Below, piece after piece: positions 38,207 to 49,346 of a stretch of 64,000 nt of DNA (the first letter of the stretch is position 1; each line of letters begins with the position of its first letter). This DNA comes from Andreprevotia chitinilytica DSM 18519 (lineage in GTDB: Bacteria > Pseudomonadota > Gammaproteobacteria > Burkholderiales > Chitinibacteraceae), in contig NZ_JONM01000004.1 in assembly GCF_000711875.1 (NCBI RefSeq), positions 248,001 to 312,000 on the forward strand, given 5' to 3'. Below the pieces are notes generated by a model, which was not told where the DNA came from, did no database searches, and was given only the letters and a program-made list of their open reading frames with translations. A program made the position numbers and the translations under genes.

Positions 38207-39748
38207 ATGCAACTCAATCCGTCCGAAATCAGTGAACTGATTAAAGCTCGGATCCAGAATCTGTCGGAAGGCGCCGAAACCCGTACCACTGGTACGGTTG
38301 TGTCGGTCACCGACGGTATCGTTCGTATCCACGGCTTGTCCGATGTGATGCAGGGCGAAATGCTGGAATTCCCGGGTAATACCTTCGGTCTGGCGCTCAA
38401 CCTTGAGCGCGATTCCATCGGCTCCGTGGTGATGGGTGAATACACCCACATCTCCGAAGGCGACGAAGTCAAATGCACTGGCCGCATTCTCGAAGTGCCG
38501 GTCGGCCGCGAACTCATCGGCCGCGTGGTCAATGCTCTCGGTCAACCGATCGATGGCAAGGGTCCGCTGGGCACGACGCTGACCAGCCCGATCGAAAAGA
38601 TCGCGCCGGGCGTTATTGCTCGCCAATCCGTGTCGCAGCCGCTGCAAACCGGTATCAAGTCCATCGATACCATGGTGCCGATCGGCCGTGGTCAGCGTGA
38701 GCTGATCATTGGTGACCGTCAGACCGGTAAGACCGCTGTCGCGCTGGATGCGATCATCAACCAGAAAGGCACTGGCGTCGTGTGTATCTACGTCGCCATC
38801 GGCCAGAAGGCATCGTCGATCGCCAACGTGGTGCGCAAGCTCGAAGAGCACGGCGCGCTGGATCACACGATCATCGTCGCTGCTGCTGCATCCGAATCGG
38901 CTGCGCTGCAATACATCGCTGCCTACTCCGGTTGCACGATGGGCGAATACTTCCGCGACCGCGGCGAAGACGCACTGATCGTTTATGACGATCTGTCCAA
39001 GCAAGCTGTGGCTTATCGCCAGATCTCGCTGCTGCTGCGCCGTCCGCCGGGCCGTGAAGCTTACCCTGGTGACGTGTTCTATTTGCACTCCCGTCTGCTC
39101 GAGCGCGCTTCCCGCATCAACGAAGCCGAAGTCGAAAAGCTGACCGGTGGCGCCGTGAAGGGCAAGACTGGCTCGCTGACCGCTCTGCCGATCATCGAAA
39201 CGCAAGCTGGTGACGTTTCCGCCTTCGTTCCGACCAACGTGATCTCGATTACCGACGGCCAGATCTTCCTGGAAACCGACTTGTTCAACGCCGGTATCCG
39301 TCCGGCCATGAACGCCGGTATCTCGGTGTCTCGCGTTGGTGGTTCGGCTCAGACCAAGGTCGTGCGCAAGCTCGGCGGTGGTGTGCGTCTCGCGCTGGCT
39401 CAGTATCGTGAACTCGCGGCGTTTGCCCAGTTCGCATCTGACCTGGACGAAGCAACCCGCAAGCAGCTGGAACGCGGCAAGCTGGTGACCGAGCTGATGA
39501 AGCAGGCCCAGTACGCTCCGCTCAAGGTGGCTGAACTCGCCGTGACCCTCTTGCTGATCGGCAAGGGCAAGTACGACGACATCAAGGTTGAGCGTGCACT
39601 GGCGTTCGAAGCCGCTTTCCTGGCTGACCTGAAGGCAAACCACGCCGATGTGCTGGCTCGTGTCGAAGAAAAGGGTGACCTTTCCGGCGACGACGAAGCC
39701 AAGCTGCTCGCGGCTGTGGATGCGTTCAAGGCCGGCAGCGCCTACTGA
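38207..39748 (+). CDS. atpA: ATP synthase F1 subunit alpha
   Basis: At 513 residues this is standard length. It carries the nucleotide-binding P-loop [19 protein letters not shown] and the signature [18 protein letters not shown]. Alpha is the noncatalytic nucleotide-binding partner of beta in the F1 hexamer. AGGAG precedes the ATG by nine bases. Large open frames on the opposite strand across this gene are codon-bias shadows. Confidence 0.96.
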   Translation: MQLNPSEISELIKARIQNLSEGAETRTTGTVVSVTDGIVRIHGLSDVMQGEMLEFPGNTFGLALNLERDSIGSVVMGEYTHISEGDEVKCTGRILEVPVGRELIGRVVNALGQPIDGKGPLGTTLTSPIEKIAPGVIARQSVSQPLQTGIKSIDTMVPIGRGQRELIIGDRQTGKTAVALDAIINQKGTGVVCIYVAIGQKASSIANVVRKLEEHGALDHTIIVAAAASESAALQYIAAYSGCTMGEYFRDRGEDALIVYDDLSKQAVAYRQISLLLRRPPGREAYPGDVFYLHSRLLERASRINEAEVEKLTGGAVKGKTGSLTALPIIETQAGDVSAFVPTNVISITDGQIFLETDLFNAGIRPAMNAGISVSRVGGSAQTKVVRKLGGGVRLALAQYRELAAFAQFASDLDEATRKQLERGKLVTELMKQAQYAPLKVAELAVTLLLIGKGKYDDIKVERALAFEAAFLADLKANHADVLARVEEKGDLSGDDEAKLLAAVDAFKAGSAY

Positions 39749-39775
39749 TTCGGAACCGGATAAAGGAAACGAATC

Positions 39776-40648
39776 ATGGCAGGCGGCAAAGAGATCCGGA
39801 CCAAGATCAAGAGCGTCAAAAACACGCAGAAGATCACCCGCGCCATGGAAATGGTGGCTACGTCCAAGATGCGCAAAGCCCAGGAGCGCATGCGCTCGGC
39901 CCGCCCTTACGGTGAAAAAATCCGCAAGGTCACGGCTCACCTGGCCCAAGCGCTGGTGGACTACCAGCATCCTTATCTCGTGGTGCGCGACAGCGTCAAA
40001 CGGGTTGGCCTCATCGTCGTGACGTCGGACAAAGGCTTGTGCGGTGGCTTGAACACCAACGCGCTGCGTCTGGCCCTCGGCAAGATGAAGGAATGGCATC
40101 AGAACGGCGCCGAAAGCGCGGTTACTGCTATCGGCAACAAAGGTTTCGGTTTCATGGCCCGCAATGGTGCCAAGGTTCTGTCGCACGCGACCGGCCTTGG
40201 TGACACGCCGCACCTCGAACAATTGATCGGACCGATCAAGGTCATGATCGATGCGTTCGCGGCGGGTGAAGTGGACGAAGTGCACCTCGTGTACACCAAG
40301 TTCATCAACACCATGCGTCAGGAACCGACGATTGAACAGTTGCTGCCACTGGCTGGCGACGCAATCGCCAAGCCGTCCCAGCATGAGTACAACTGGGAAT
40401 ACCTGTTCGAGCCGGATGCCAAGACTGTCATCGACGAGCTGATGAGCCGCTACCTCGAAGCACTGGTTTACCAGGCTGTGGCGGAAAACATGGCTTCCGA
40501 GCAAGCGTCGCGGATGGTGGCAATGAAGGCCGCAACCGATAACGCTGACAAGGTGATCGGCAATCTGCAACTGCTGTACAACAAGACGCGTCAAGCAGCG
40601 ATTACGAAAGAACTTTCGGAAATCTGCGCCGGCGCTGCAGCGGTTTAA
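39776..40648 (+). CDS. atpG: ATP synthase F1 subunit gamma
   Basis: This 290-residue central rotor subunit has the conserved N-terminal helix [31 protein letters not shown] and the C-terminal helix with [34 protein letters not shown]. It lies between atpA and atpD with gaps of 27 and 39 bases. AAAGGAAACG is the ribosome-binding site. Confidence 0.95.
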   Translation: MAGGKEIRTKIKSVKNTQKITRAMEMVATSKMRKAQERMRSARPYGEKIRKVTAHLAQALVDYQHPYLVVRDSVKRVGLIVVTSDKGLCGGLNTNALRLALGKMKEWHQNGAESAVTAIGNKGFGFMARNGAKVLSHATGLGDTPHLEQLIGPIKVMIDAFAAGEVDEVHLVYTKFINTMRQEPTIEQLLPLAGDAIAKPSQHEYNWEYLFEPDAKTVIDELMSRYLEALVYQAVAENMASEQASRMVAMKAATDNADKVIGNLQLLYNKTRQAAITKELSEICAGAAAV

Positions 40649-42067
<1,419 letters not shown>

Positions 42068-42078
42068 GGGGATAGGGA

Positions 42079-42507
42079 ATGGCCATGACCATGCACGTGG
42101 ACGTGGTGAGCGCAGAGGAACTGATCTACTCCGGTACCGCCGAGTTCGTCTCGGCGCCTGCCGACAAGGGTGAGATTGGTATCCTGCCGCGTCACGCACC
42201 GCTGCTCACCCGGGTTCGTCCGGGCGCAGTGCGCATCAAGCCGGCCAACTCGAACGATCCGGATATCATCCTGTACGTTTCGGGTGGTTTGCTTGAAGTG
42301 CAGCCGCACGTGGTGACGGTGCTGGCGGATACCGCGATTCGCGGTGCCGACATCGACGAAGCCAAGGCGCACGAAGCGAAGCTGAAGGCCGAAGAAGCCC
42401 TGAAGAACCGCACCGGTTCGATGGACTTTGCAATGGCGCAAGCCGAGTTGCTCGAAGCCGTGGCGAAACTCGCCGTGGTGGAGAAGCTCAGAAAGCGCGG
42501 CCACTAA
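42079..42507 (+). CDS. atpC: ATP synthase F1 subunit epsilon
   Basis: This 142-residue rotor subunit has an N-terminal beta-sandwich ([36 protein letters not shown]) and a C-terminal helix hairpin that can inhibit the enzyme. It starts at ATG 42079 or two codons later. It is the last gene of the operon; a strong terminator lies 20 bases after the stop. Confidence 0.93.
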   Translation: MAMTMHVDVVSAEELIYSGTAEFVSAPADKGEIGILPRHAPLLTRVRPGAVRIKPANSNDPDIILYVSGGLLEVQPHVVTVLADTAIRGADIDEAKAHEAKLKAEEALKNRTGSMDFAMAQAELLEAVAKLAVVEKLRKRGH

Positions 42508-42527
42508 GCCCCACATCCGCAAGACGA

Positions 42528-42559
42528 CAAAAGCAGCCTTTGGGCTGCTTTTGTTTTTT
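42528..42559 (+). terminator. Intrinsic terminator of the atp operon
   Basis: An 11-bp stem CAAAAGCAGCC / GGCTGCTTTTG with a short loop is followed by TTTTTTG. Confidence 0.88.
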
Positions 42560-42606
42560 GTGCTCAGCTTAGTCAGGCAAAACGCTCGTCAAATTCGTGA
42601 CCTCAC

Positions 42607-42675
42607 GTAGGAGTGAGTTTGCTCGCGATGGCGCTGCTGAATCTGGCCGGCAATCGCGAGCAAGCTCGCTCCTAC
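42607..42675. repeat. REPIN-like inverted pair of REP sequences
   Basis: The left arm GTAGGAGTGAGTTTGCTCGC (42607-42626) and the right arm, reverse-complemented GTAGGAGCGAGCTTGCTCGC, face each other around a 30-base centre. Sequence and layout match the GTAGGAGCGAGCTTGCTCGCGA REP/REPIN class of Pseudomonas, which RAYT transposases mobilise. No RAYT gene is in the window. Confidence 0.75.
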
Positions 42676-42694
42676 AAAATGGGGGCCGTGCTGA

Positions 42695-44062
42695 TCAACA
42701 ATCCGGCAACGCAATCGTCACCGCCAACCCTGCCAACGACGTCTCCTTGTAGCTGTTTCGCATATCCATCCCGGTGCGATACATCGTCGCGATCACCTGA
42801 TCGAGCGACACCACATGCTCCCCGCTTTCCAGCAACGCCAGCTGAGCGATCTTGATGGCCTTCTCTGCCGCCACACCGTTGCGTTCGATGCATGGCACCT
42901 GCACCAAACCCCCGACCGGATCGCAAGTCAGCCCAAGGTGATGCTCCATCGCAATCTCCGCCGCGTTCTCGATCTGGGCCAACGTGCCGCCCAGCACCGC
43001 ACAATATGCACCGGCCGCCATCGAACAGGCCACGCCAACCTCGCCCTGACAGCCCACTTCTGCGCCAGAGATCGACGCGTTGCGCTTGTACAGCATGCCG
43101 ATCGCCGCGGCCGTCAGCAGAAAGTCGACAATGCCGGCATCGTTCGGATCAGGGTGAAAGTCGCAATAGAACTGCAGTACTGCTGGCACGATGCCCGCCG
43201 CGCCATTGGTCGGCGCTGTTACTACTCGCCCACCGGCCGCGTTTTCCTCCGACACCGCCAGCGCGTACACCAGCGGCCACAGCATCACATCATTACGGCC
43301 GGTTTCTAGCATGTCGTACAACTTCGTATACAGGCCCGGTGCGCGTCGCCGCACCTTGAACGGGCCGGGCAAGATGCCGTCGGCTTTGCAGCCGCGTCGC
43401 ACGCACATCGCCATCGTCTCGGCGATTTCCAATAGTTGCCGGCGTATGTCCTGTTCCGGCTGCCATGTGCATTCGTTGGCCAGCACGATCTGGGCGATGC
43501 TTTTGTTTTCCTGTCGGCAAAAGCCGAGTAATTCGGCGGCTGTGGTAAAGGGATAGGGCGGTGGAGTACGCGTTAGTGGTGCTTGATCGAACTCGGCCTC
43601 TGTGACCACAAACCCGCCACCAACCGAGTAGTAAACGGTGGATGCCAATAACGATCCATCCGCTGCAAAAGCAGAGCACCGCATCCCGTTCGGATGGCGT
43701 GGCAGCGCTTGATCCCGGTGCATCAGGCAATCCGTCCTGGCCGTGAACGGCACCGGGTGGATGCCGGCCAGTTGCAGGTCTGCGCCAGCAATCAATTGCT
43801 TGGCGCGGGGCAGAATCGCCGCCGGATCAACATCGCGCGGTGTTTGCCCTTCCAGGCCATTCAGAAGCGCATCGACCGTACCGTGGCCGATGCCGGTTAG
43901 CGCCAGTGAACCATACAGCTCAACCAACACCCGGCCGACTTGCGGCAACTGGCCGTTGTCTCGCACTTCATCGGCGAATCGTTTCGCCGCAATCATCGGC
44001 CCGACCGTATGTGAGCTGGATGGCCCGATGCCGATTTTGAACATTTCAAACACACTGATCAT
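42695..44062 (-). CDS. sdaA: L-serine ammonia-lyase (L-serine dehydratase)
   Basis: This 455-residue iron-sulfur, PLP-independent enzyme deaminates L-serine to pyruvate. It starts [23 protein letters not shown], the beta-domain signature. The alpha-domain has [38 protein letters not shown] and [18 protein letters not shown], which contribute the Fe-S cysteines. It is a single chain, as in E. coli SdaA. ATG 44062 is chosen because it gives this canonical N-terminus; the frame extends 36 codons further upstream without support. It is divergent from glmU. Confidence 0.93.
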   Translation of the reverse strand: MISVFEMFKIGIGPSSSHTVGPMIAAKRFADEVRDNGQLPQVGRVLVELYGSLALTGIGHGTVDALLNGLEGQTPRDVDPAAILPRAKQLIAGADLQLAGIHPVPFTARTDCLMHRDQALPRHPNGMRCSAFAADGSLLASTVYYSVGGGFVVTEAEFDQAPLTRTPPPYPFTTAAELLGFCRQENKSIAQIVLANECTWQPEQDIRRQLLEIAETMAMCVRRGCKADGILPGPFKVRRRAPGLYTKLYDMLETGRNDVMLWPLVYALAVSEENAAGGRVVTAPTNGAAGIVPAVLQFYCDFHPDPNDAGIVDFLLTAAAIGMLYKRNASISGAEVGCQGEVGVACSMAAGAYCAVLGGTLAQIENAAEIAMEHHLGLTCDPVGGLVQVPCIERNGVAAEKAIKIAQLALLESGEHVVSLDQVIATMYRTGMDMRNSYKETSLAGLAVTIALPDC

Positions 44063-44290
44063 GCAGGTGCCTCTCTGTGGGCTGTGGACTTGTGATCCAG
44101 CACCCGCAACCCTCGGGTAGGACGGCGCGGTGCTTCCATGCATGTATTTCACGCATATGTCATTTAGCACCCCAAACTGGTGCGAGCAGGATCAGGAACA
44201 TCCTGTATCGATTCAGCACCTCCACCAGCAACGCGGCACAGGTGGCAGGCGCTACAATGCCGCCATCCTTTTTGAATCCGTCTGCTGATC

Positions 44291-45667
44291 ATGTCCCCAT
44301 CGCTCAACGTCGTTATCCTCGCTGCCGGCCAAGGCAAGCGCATGTATTCCAGTCTGCCCAAGGTGTTGCACCCGATCGCCGGCAAACCACTGCTTGGCCA
44401 CGTGCTCGATACCGCCCGCAAGCTCGGCGCGGGCAAGTTGGTGGTCGTCTATGGCCACGGCGGCGAGCAGGTGCAAGCTGCATTCGCAGATCAAGCCGAC
44501 CTCGCCTGGGCGCATCAAGCGCAACAACTCGGTACCGGTCACGCACTGGCGCAAGCGATGCCCCATGTGGCCGGCGACGTGACCTTGATGTTGTACGGCG
44601 ATGTGCCTCTCACGCGCCTCGAAACACTGCAAAAGCTGCTGGATGTCAGCGCTGGCGGCAAACTCGGCATTCTCACCGACATCCTCGACGATGCCACCGG
44701 CTACGGCCGCATCGTTCGCAATGCTGCGGGTGAAGTGCAAGCCATCGTCGAGCAAAAAGACTGCACGCCCGAGCAAGCCGCGATCCGCGAAATGAACACT
44801 GGCATCCTCGCCCTGCCCACGGCCCGACTGGCAGGCTGGCTCGGCGAATTGAAGAACGACAACGCCCAAGGCGAGTACTACGCCACCGATCTGATCGCGC
44901 TGGCCGTGCGTGACGATGTGCCGGTCGCCACCGTCCACCCCAAGGATCACTGGGAGGCCGAAGGCATCAACAACAAGCTGCAACTGGCCGGCCTGGAGCG
45001 CATCCACCAGCGCGAACAAGCCAATGCGCTGCTCGCCGCAGGCGTGGGCCTGCTCGACCCGGCCCGTTTCGATCTACGTGGCACCATCAGCCACGGTCGC
45101 GATGTGGTCATCGACGTGAACTGCATCTTCGAGGGCACGGTGGAGCTCGCCGACAATGTCAGCATCGGTGCCAACTGCGTGTTGAAAAATGTCAAGGTAC
45201 TCGCCGGTGCGGTGATCCACCCGTTCTGCCATCTGGAAGACGCCGAAGTCGGCCCCGGCGCGCTGATCGGCCCCTACGCCCGCCTGCGCCCCGGCGCCGA
45301 ACTGGCTGCCAACGTGCATATCGGCAACTTCGTCGAAGTGAAGAAATCGACCATCGCCGAAGGCTCCAAGGTCAATCACCTGAGCTATATCGGTGATACC
45401 ACCATGGGCAGCGGCGTCAACGTTGGCGCGGGCACCATTACCGCCAATTACGACGGCGTGAACAAATTCCGCACCATCATCGAAGACGGCGTGCGCATTG
45501 GCTCCAACAACGTGCTGGTCGCCCCGATCACCATCGGCAAGGAAGCCACGACCGGTGCGGGCTCGGTCATCAGCAAGAATGCGCCGGCCGGTGAGCTTAC
45601 CGTTGCTCGCGCAAAGCAAGTGACGATTCCGGGCTGGCAACGCCCAGTCAAAATCAAAAAGGACTGA
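44291..45667 (+). CDS. glmU: Bifunctional GlcNAc-1-phosphate uridyltransferase / GlcN-1-P acetyltransferase
   Basis: This 458-residue enzyme makes UDP-GlcNAc for cell wall and LPS. The N-terminal pyrophosphorylase has LAAGQGKRMYSSLPKVLHP. The C-terminal left-handed beta-helix has hexapeptide repeats, with GNFVEVKKS, HLSYIGD and NVGAGTITANYDG, then FIGSN-like and AGSVISKN segments. Its TGA stop is the first three bases of the inverted terminus of a 258-bp inserted element. The product looks full-length, so the insertion did not truncate it noticeably. Confidence 0.95.
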   Translation: MSPSLNVVILAAGQGKRMYSSLPKVLHPIAGKPLLGHVLDTARKLGAGKLVVVYGHGGEQVQAAFADQADLAWAHQAQQLGTGHALAQAMPHVAGDVTLMLYGDVPLTRLETLQKLLDVSAGGKLGILTDILDDATGYGRIVRNAAGEVQAIVEQKDCTPEQAAIREMNTGILALPTARLAGWLGELKNDNAQGEYYATDLIALAVRDDVPVATVHPKDHWEAEGINNKLQLAGLERIHQREQANALLAAGVGLLDPARFDLRGTISHGRDVVIDVNCIFEGTVELADNVSIGANCVLKNVKVLAGAVIHPFCHLEDAEVGPGALIGPYARLRPGAELAANVHIGNFVEVKKSTIAEGSKVNHLSYIGDTTMGSGVNVGAGTITANYDGVNKFRTIIEDGVRIGSNNVLVAPITIGKEATTGAGSVISKNAPAGELTVARAKQVTIPGWQRPVKIKKD

Positions 45668-45922
45668 GGCCCTGTTAACGTTAGTTTCGCGATTGCGCTG
45701 GGCTGGAAAAGACCAGTTGTGACGCGAGACAGCGGCAACAAGCCCAGCCCCATCACTGAGCGAGGATAAATCCCTCGCACGTAGAGGGTTTAGGGCATTT
45801 CGGGCGTATCGCCGTGCCGTGAATCGCTTGTGGTGATAAACACCACGGCGCGCTTCACGGCCCAACGCTGCATCCCGAACTACCCTAAACGCAATCGTGA
45901 AACTAACGTCAACAGGACCTCA
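45665..45922. mobile_element. 258-bp MITE-like element with 33-bp inverted termini
   Basis: The left end starts TGAGGCCCTGTTAACGTTAG (45665-45684) and the right end is its reverse complement (45890-45922), with 30 of 33 positions matching. The interior contains further inverted pairs: GCTGGGCT/AGCCCAGC, GCCGTGAA/TTCACGGC, and GTTTAGGG with CCCTAAAC. It has no gene. It begins at the glmU stop codon and ends one base before the next ATG, and its right end supplies AGGA as that gene's ribosome-binding site. Loss of coding capacity with intact ends suggests a non-autonomous transposon. Confidence 0.75.
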
Positions 45923-45923
45923 C

Positions 45924-46823
45924 ATGGCAGCGTCACTCGATGGCAAATTGGTCGTCGCGATCAGCTCGCGTGCACTGTTCGATTTCGAAGAAGAGAACAG
46001 CGTGTTCGAGCAAAGCGACGACACCGCCTATATGGCGCTGCAACAGTCCCTGCTCGATCTGCCGGCCAAGCCGGGCGTCGCCTATCCGCTGGTGAAAAAG
46101 CTGCTGGCGTTCAATGGCAACGGCCAGCAGCCGGTCGAAGTCGTCATCCTGTCGCGCAACGATCCGGTCAGCGGCCTGCGCGTGTTCCGCTCCGCCAAGC
46201 ACGCTGGCCTGCATCTCGAACGCGGCGTGTTCACCCGTGGCCGACCGGCGCACCACTACCTCGCCCCGCTCAAGGCCAACCTCTTCCTCAGCGCCAACGA
46301 AGCCGACGTGCGCGATGCCATCAACGCCGGCTTCCCCGCCGCACGCGTCTACCCGCAATCGGTGCAAGCCGCCGAAACTCACGCCGACGAAATCCGCATC
46401 GCCTTCGACGGCGACGCCGTACTGTTCTCCGATGAAGCTGAGCAGGTTTTTCAAGCCCAAGGCTTGCCGGCCTTCCACGCCCACGAACACGACAAAGCCG
46501 CGCTGCCGCTGCCGGACGGCCCGTTCCGGCCGTTGCTGGAAGCGCTGCACCGCCTGCAGCAACAAGGCGAAGCCCACGGCATGAAAATCCGCACCGCCCT
46601 CGTCACCGCCCGCAGCGCCCCGGCGCACGAACGCGCTATTCGCACCCTGATGGGCTGGAACATCGAAGTCGACGAAGCGATGTTCCTCGGCGGCTTGGAA
46701 AAAGGCCCGTTCCTGCGCGAATTCCAGCCGGACTTCTTCTTTGACGACCAGACCGGCCATTGCGAATCCGGCGCGCGGGTCGGGCCGACCGGGCAGGTGG
46801 TGTATGGGGTGACGAATCGATGA
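45924..46823 (+). CDS. Cytosolic 5'-nucleotidase family protein (PF06189-like)
   Basis: This 299-residue soluble protein resembles the 5'-nucleotidase family: LVVAISSRALFDFEEEN at the start, VVILSRNDPVSGLRVF, GAPLKANLFLS-like APLKANLFLSANEADV, IAFDGDAVLFSDEAE, and the late DDQTGHCESG. The double Asp segments suit a HAD-like phosphohydrolase acting on nucleoside monophosphates. ATG 45924 follows AGGACCTCAC, which belongs to the right end of the inserted element. A GTG 27 bases earlier is an unlikely start. The stop overlaps the following DUF2199 gene (ATGA). Confidence 0.8.
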   Translation: MAASLDGKLVVAISSRALFDFEEENSVFEQSDDTAYMALQQSLLDLPAKPGVAYPLVKKLLAFNGNGQQPVEVVILSRNDPVSGLRVFRSAKHAGLHLERGVFTRGRPAHHYLAPLKANLFLSANEADVRDAINAGFPAARVYPQSVQAAETHADEIRIAFDGDAVLFSDEAEQVFQAQGLPAFHAHEHDKAALPLPDGPFRPLLEALHRLQQQGEAHGMKIRTALVTARSAPAHERAIRTLMGWNIEVDEAMFLGGLEKGPFLREFQPDFFFDDQTGHCESGARVGPTGQVVYGVTNR

Positions 46824-47317
46824 CGGGGTACACGTGCACGACCTGCGGTGAGTACCACGACGAACTGCCGATGTGCTTCGGCCCGATTGCGCCGGAGTTG
46901 TGGTTTCAAATCCAGGAAGCCGAGCGCGCAGCCCGAACCGAACTCTCATCCGATCAATGCGTGATCGACGAAAAGTACTTCTTCATGCTCGGCCGGATTC
47001 TGATCCCGGTGCACGATGCACCGGAGCCCTTTGTCTGGCTGGCGTGGGTGTCGCTCAGTGAAACCAACTTCCTGCGCGCTTGCGAGTTGTGGGATGAAGC
47101 AGGGCGGGAGAACGAACCGCCATACTTCGCTTGGCTGCAAAGCGCCTTGCCCTATGAGCCGACCACGCTGTCCCTCAAAACGATGCTGCATACGCAGGCC
47201 GTGGGTGAGCGCCCGCTGATCGAGCTGGAGGAGACAGACCACCCCCTCGCGATTGCGCAGCGCTCGGGGATTACGCTTGCCCAAGTGCAGCAGATTGCCG
47301 AGGCCCATCAGCATTGA
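46820..47317 (+). CDS. DUF2199-domain protein
   Basis: This 165-residue soluble protein begins YTCTTCGEYHDELPMCFG, the DUF2199 N-terminus with a Cys-x-x-Cys pair that may bind zinc. FMLGRILIPVHDAPEPFVWLAWVSLSETNFLRA and the C-terminal ELEETDHPLAIAQRSGIT segment are typical of the family. Function is unknown. The start overlaps the nucleotidase stop by four bases, so the two are probably co-translated. Confidence 0.8.
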   Translation: MTGYTCTTCGEYHDELPMCFGPIAPELWFQIQEAERAARTELSSDQCVIDEKYFFMLGRILIPVHDAPEPFVWLAWVSLSETNFLRACELWDEAGRENEPPYFAWLQSALPYEPTTLSLKTMLHTQAVGERPLIELEETDHPLAIAQRSGITLAQVQQIAEAHQH

Positions 47318-47361
47318 TGGCCAGCCGCGCCGGCTATTACCCCGCTGCCTGAGGATTCGGA

Positions 47362-48276
47362 ATGTCTCTCCCCCTCGTTCGTATGGCCTCACTGGATTTG
47401 CTGCGCGGTTTCGTCGCTGTCGGCCGGCGCATGAGCATCACGCTCGCGGCCCAAGACTTGTGCCTGACCCAATCGGCCGTCAGCCGGCAGGTGCAAGCGC
47501 TGGAAGAGGCGTTGGGCGTCAAGCTGCTGCACCGTGGCTATCGCGCCATCACTTTTACGCCAGAGGGTGAGCGGCTGTTCCGGGTTGCCGATAGCGCCGT
47601 GCAACAGCTGCAGGATGTCTACGGTGCGCTGAGCAAAACCCGCGAGCGGCTGCCGGTTACCGTCACTGCCAGCATCGGCGTCACCGCGCTGTGGCTGCTG
47701 CCCCGCCTGGGTCGTTTCCAGCATCAATTTCCCAATATCGACCTGCGCGTGGCGACCAACAACAAGCTGCTCGATCTGCGTACGGAAGGCGTCGATCTGG
47801 CGATTCGCTATGGCACCGCCAGCAGCATGCCGGCCGGCGCGGAGCATCTGTTCGGCGAATCACTCGCGCCGGTCGCCCATCCATCGCTTGGACTGCAAGG
47901 ATTCGATACGCTGGACGTGATTGCGGAATATGTGTTGCTTGAATTCGACGACCCGAGCCGGCCGTGGCTCCAATGGGCCGCGCAGCTGAATGCGCTTGGG
48001 CTAGGTGCAATCAAGCCCAAAGGCATTCTGCGCTTCAATCAATACGATCAAGTGATTCAAGCGGCCGTCGCCGGGCAGGGCGTTGCGCTGGGGCGATTGG
48101 CCTTGGTGGCGCCGATGCTGGCGGACAAGCGTCTGGTTGCACTGAGCGCGGGCAGGCCGCAGCCCAGCGACTACGCCTATTGGTTGATCTCGGCCGACAC
48201 AACGCCACGTGAAGACGTGCAGGAAGTCGCCAACTGGATCAAGGCCGAAGCTCGTGCGCTTGCATCACATGCATGA
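47362..48276 (+). CDS. LysR-family transcriptional regulator
   Basis: This 304-residue regulator has a winged HTH at about residues 10-68 (LLRGFVAVGRRMSITLAAQDLCLTQSAVSRQVQALEEALGVKLL) and a substrate-binding domain at about residues 95-300, similar to GcvA-type proteins (ASIGVTALWLLPRLGRFQHQFPNIDLRVATN). It stands directly before the CmcJ-like operon on the same strand, 134 bases away, and may regulate it. Its ligand is unknown. CmcJ-region palindromes offer a possible binding site. Confidence 0.87.
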   Translation: MSLPLVRMASLDLLRGFVAVGRRMSITLAAQDLCLTQSAVSRQVQALEEALGVKLLHRGYRAITFTPEGERLFRVADSAVQQLQDVYGALSKTRERLPVTVTASIGVTALWLLPRLGRFQHQFPNIDLRVATNNKLLDLRTEGVDLAIRYGTASSMPAGAEHLFGESLAPVAHPSLGLQGFDTLDVIAEYVLLEFDDPSRPWLQWAAQLNALGLGAIKPKGILRFNQYDQVIQAAVAGQGVALGRLALVAPMLADKRLVALSAGRPQPSDYAYWLISADTTPREDVQEVANWIKAEARALASHA

Positions 48277-48325
48277 TACGCATGCCAAGTGCGCGTAAAT
48301 CTCGTTTGAGGCATGCTGCAGGTTC

Positions 48326-48340
48326 ACCTGTAATACAGGT
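48326..48340. promoter_or_regulatory. Perfect 15-bp palindrome in front of the CmcJ-like operon
   Basis: ACCTGTAATACAGGT lies 71-85 bases before the ATG at 48411, inside the gap after the LysR gene. Size and position suit an operator, for LysR or another dimeric regulator. No matching -35/-10 pair is certain. Confidence 0.4.
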
Positions 48341-48410
48341 TCGTCGCACCTGACCCGTGCTGTGGGAATGCGATGCCCGATGAACCGCACGCTCCTCTTT
48401 GGAGAACCTC

Positions 48411-49346
48411 ATGCAAGCTCAAACCCTGCCAGACCTGCGCCGCCTGTCATTTGGCAATGCGATACCAACCCAGCCGCCCTCGATACTCACGCAGCATTAC
48501 GCCCCATCCGCGCCGCAACTGCCATCCGTGATCGCCGGGCTGGCCTACCTGCAGCCCACCCGCGAGCGCCCCTACAACTACATGTACCAACCGCCGCAAG
48601 GCGAGCCGTGGCAGAACTGCGAGTACGACGTACGCGCCATGCGCATCACCGACGCTCGTAGTTTCTCCGCCCGGCCATCGGTGCATGTGGAAGGGTTCGA
48701 GTTGTGGGATGCGCCCTCGGCGGTGACCAACTTTCAAGACGAATCGGCCATCGTCGATATCTACTACCGCGAGGCCGCAGAGCTGGCCCGCGCAGTCACC
48801 GGTGCGCAGCGGGCCTACGTGTTCGACCATCTGGTGCGCAAGCGCGAAGCCGGCCGGCCGGCGCTCACCTTCGGCCGCCACGGCGACGGCACGCAAGCGG
48901 CCGCCGCTGGCCGTATCCACAACGATTACTCCGAAGAATCAGGCCGCAAGCGCTTGGGCTTGGTGCTGCAAGACGCAATCGAAGCCGGTGCGGTCGAGCG
49001 CTACAGCATCGTCAATATCTGGCGCTCCATCAAAGGGCCGGTGCTGGATACGCCGCTTGCGGTTTGTGATGCGCGCACGGTGTCGGCCACCCGGCTCGTG
49101 CCCAGTGAGGTGCGCTATCCGAACCGCACCGGTGAAATCTATCTGGTTGAACATTCGCCCCGGCATCAATGGGCTTATTACTCGGCGATGGACCGGCACG
49201 AGGCGCTCGTCTTCAAGCAGTACGATTCGCAGGCCAGCGGTGTATCCCGCTTCGTGCCGCATGCCGCCTTCGATCACCCGAACACCCCGCCGGATGCGCC
49301 CTTGCGTGAAAGCATCGAAATTCGTTGTTTGGTGATTTATGAGTGA
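48411..49346 (+). CDS. CmcJ/NvfI-family oxidoreductase-like protein
   Basis: This 311-residue protein resembles the CmcJ/NvfI/AsqI-type family of non-haem iron-like enzymes: YNYMYQPPQGEPWQNCEYD, AYVFDHLVRKRE, HNDYSEESG, and NIWRSIKGPVLDTPLAVCDART. His-x-Asp (HND) and the downstream Arg/His residues could form a 2-oxoglutarate/Fe site. The family includes CmcJ of cephamycin synthesis and many uncharacterised bacterial enzymes. The start is ATG 48411; ATG 48399 is possible. It overlaps the next gene by eight bases. Substrate unknown. Confidence 0.78.
   Translation: MQAQTLPDLRRLSFGNAIPTQPPSILTQHYAPSAPQLPSVIAGLAYLQPTRERPYNYMYQPPQGEPWQNCEYDVRAMRITDARSFSARPSVHVEGFELWDAPSAVTNFQDESAIVDIYYREAAELARAVTGAQRAYVFDHLVRKREAGRPALTFGRHGDGTQAAAAGRIHNDYSEESGRKRLGLVLQDAIEAGAVERYSIVNIWRSIKGPVLDTPLAVCDARTVSATRLVPSEVRYPNRTGEIYLVEHSPRHQWAYYSAMDRHEALVFKQYDSQASGVSRFVPHAAFDHPNTPPDAPLRESIEIRCLVIYE

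Noticed and set aside
44171-44290. Coding potential upstream of glmU
   Set aside because: The open frames here are extensions of glmU or sdaA shadows; the gap is the divergent promoter region.
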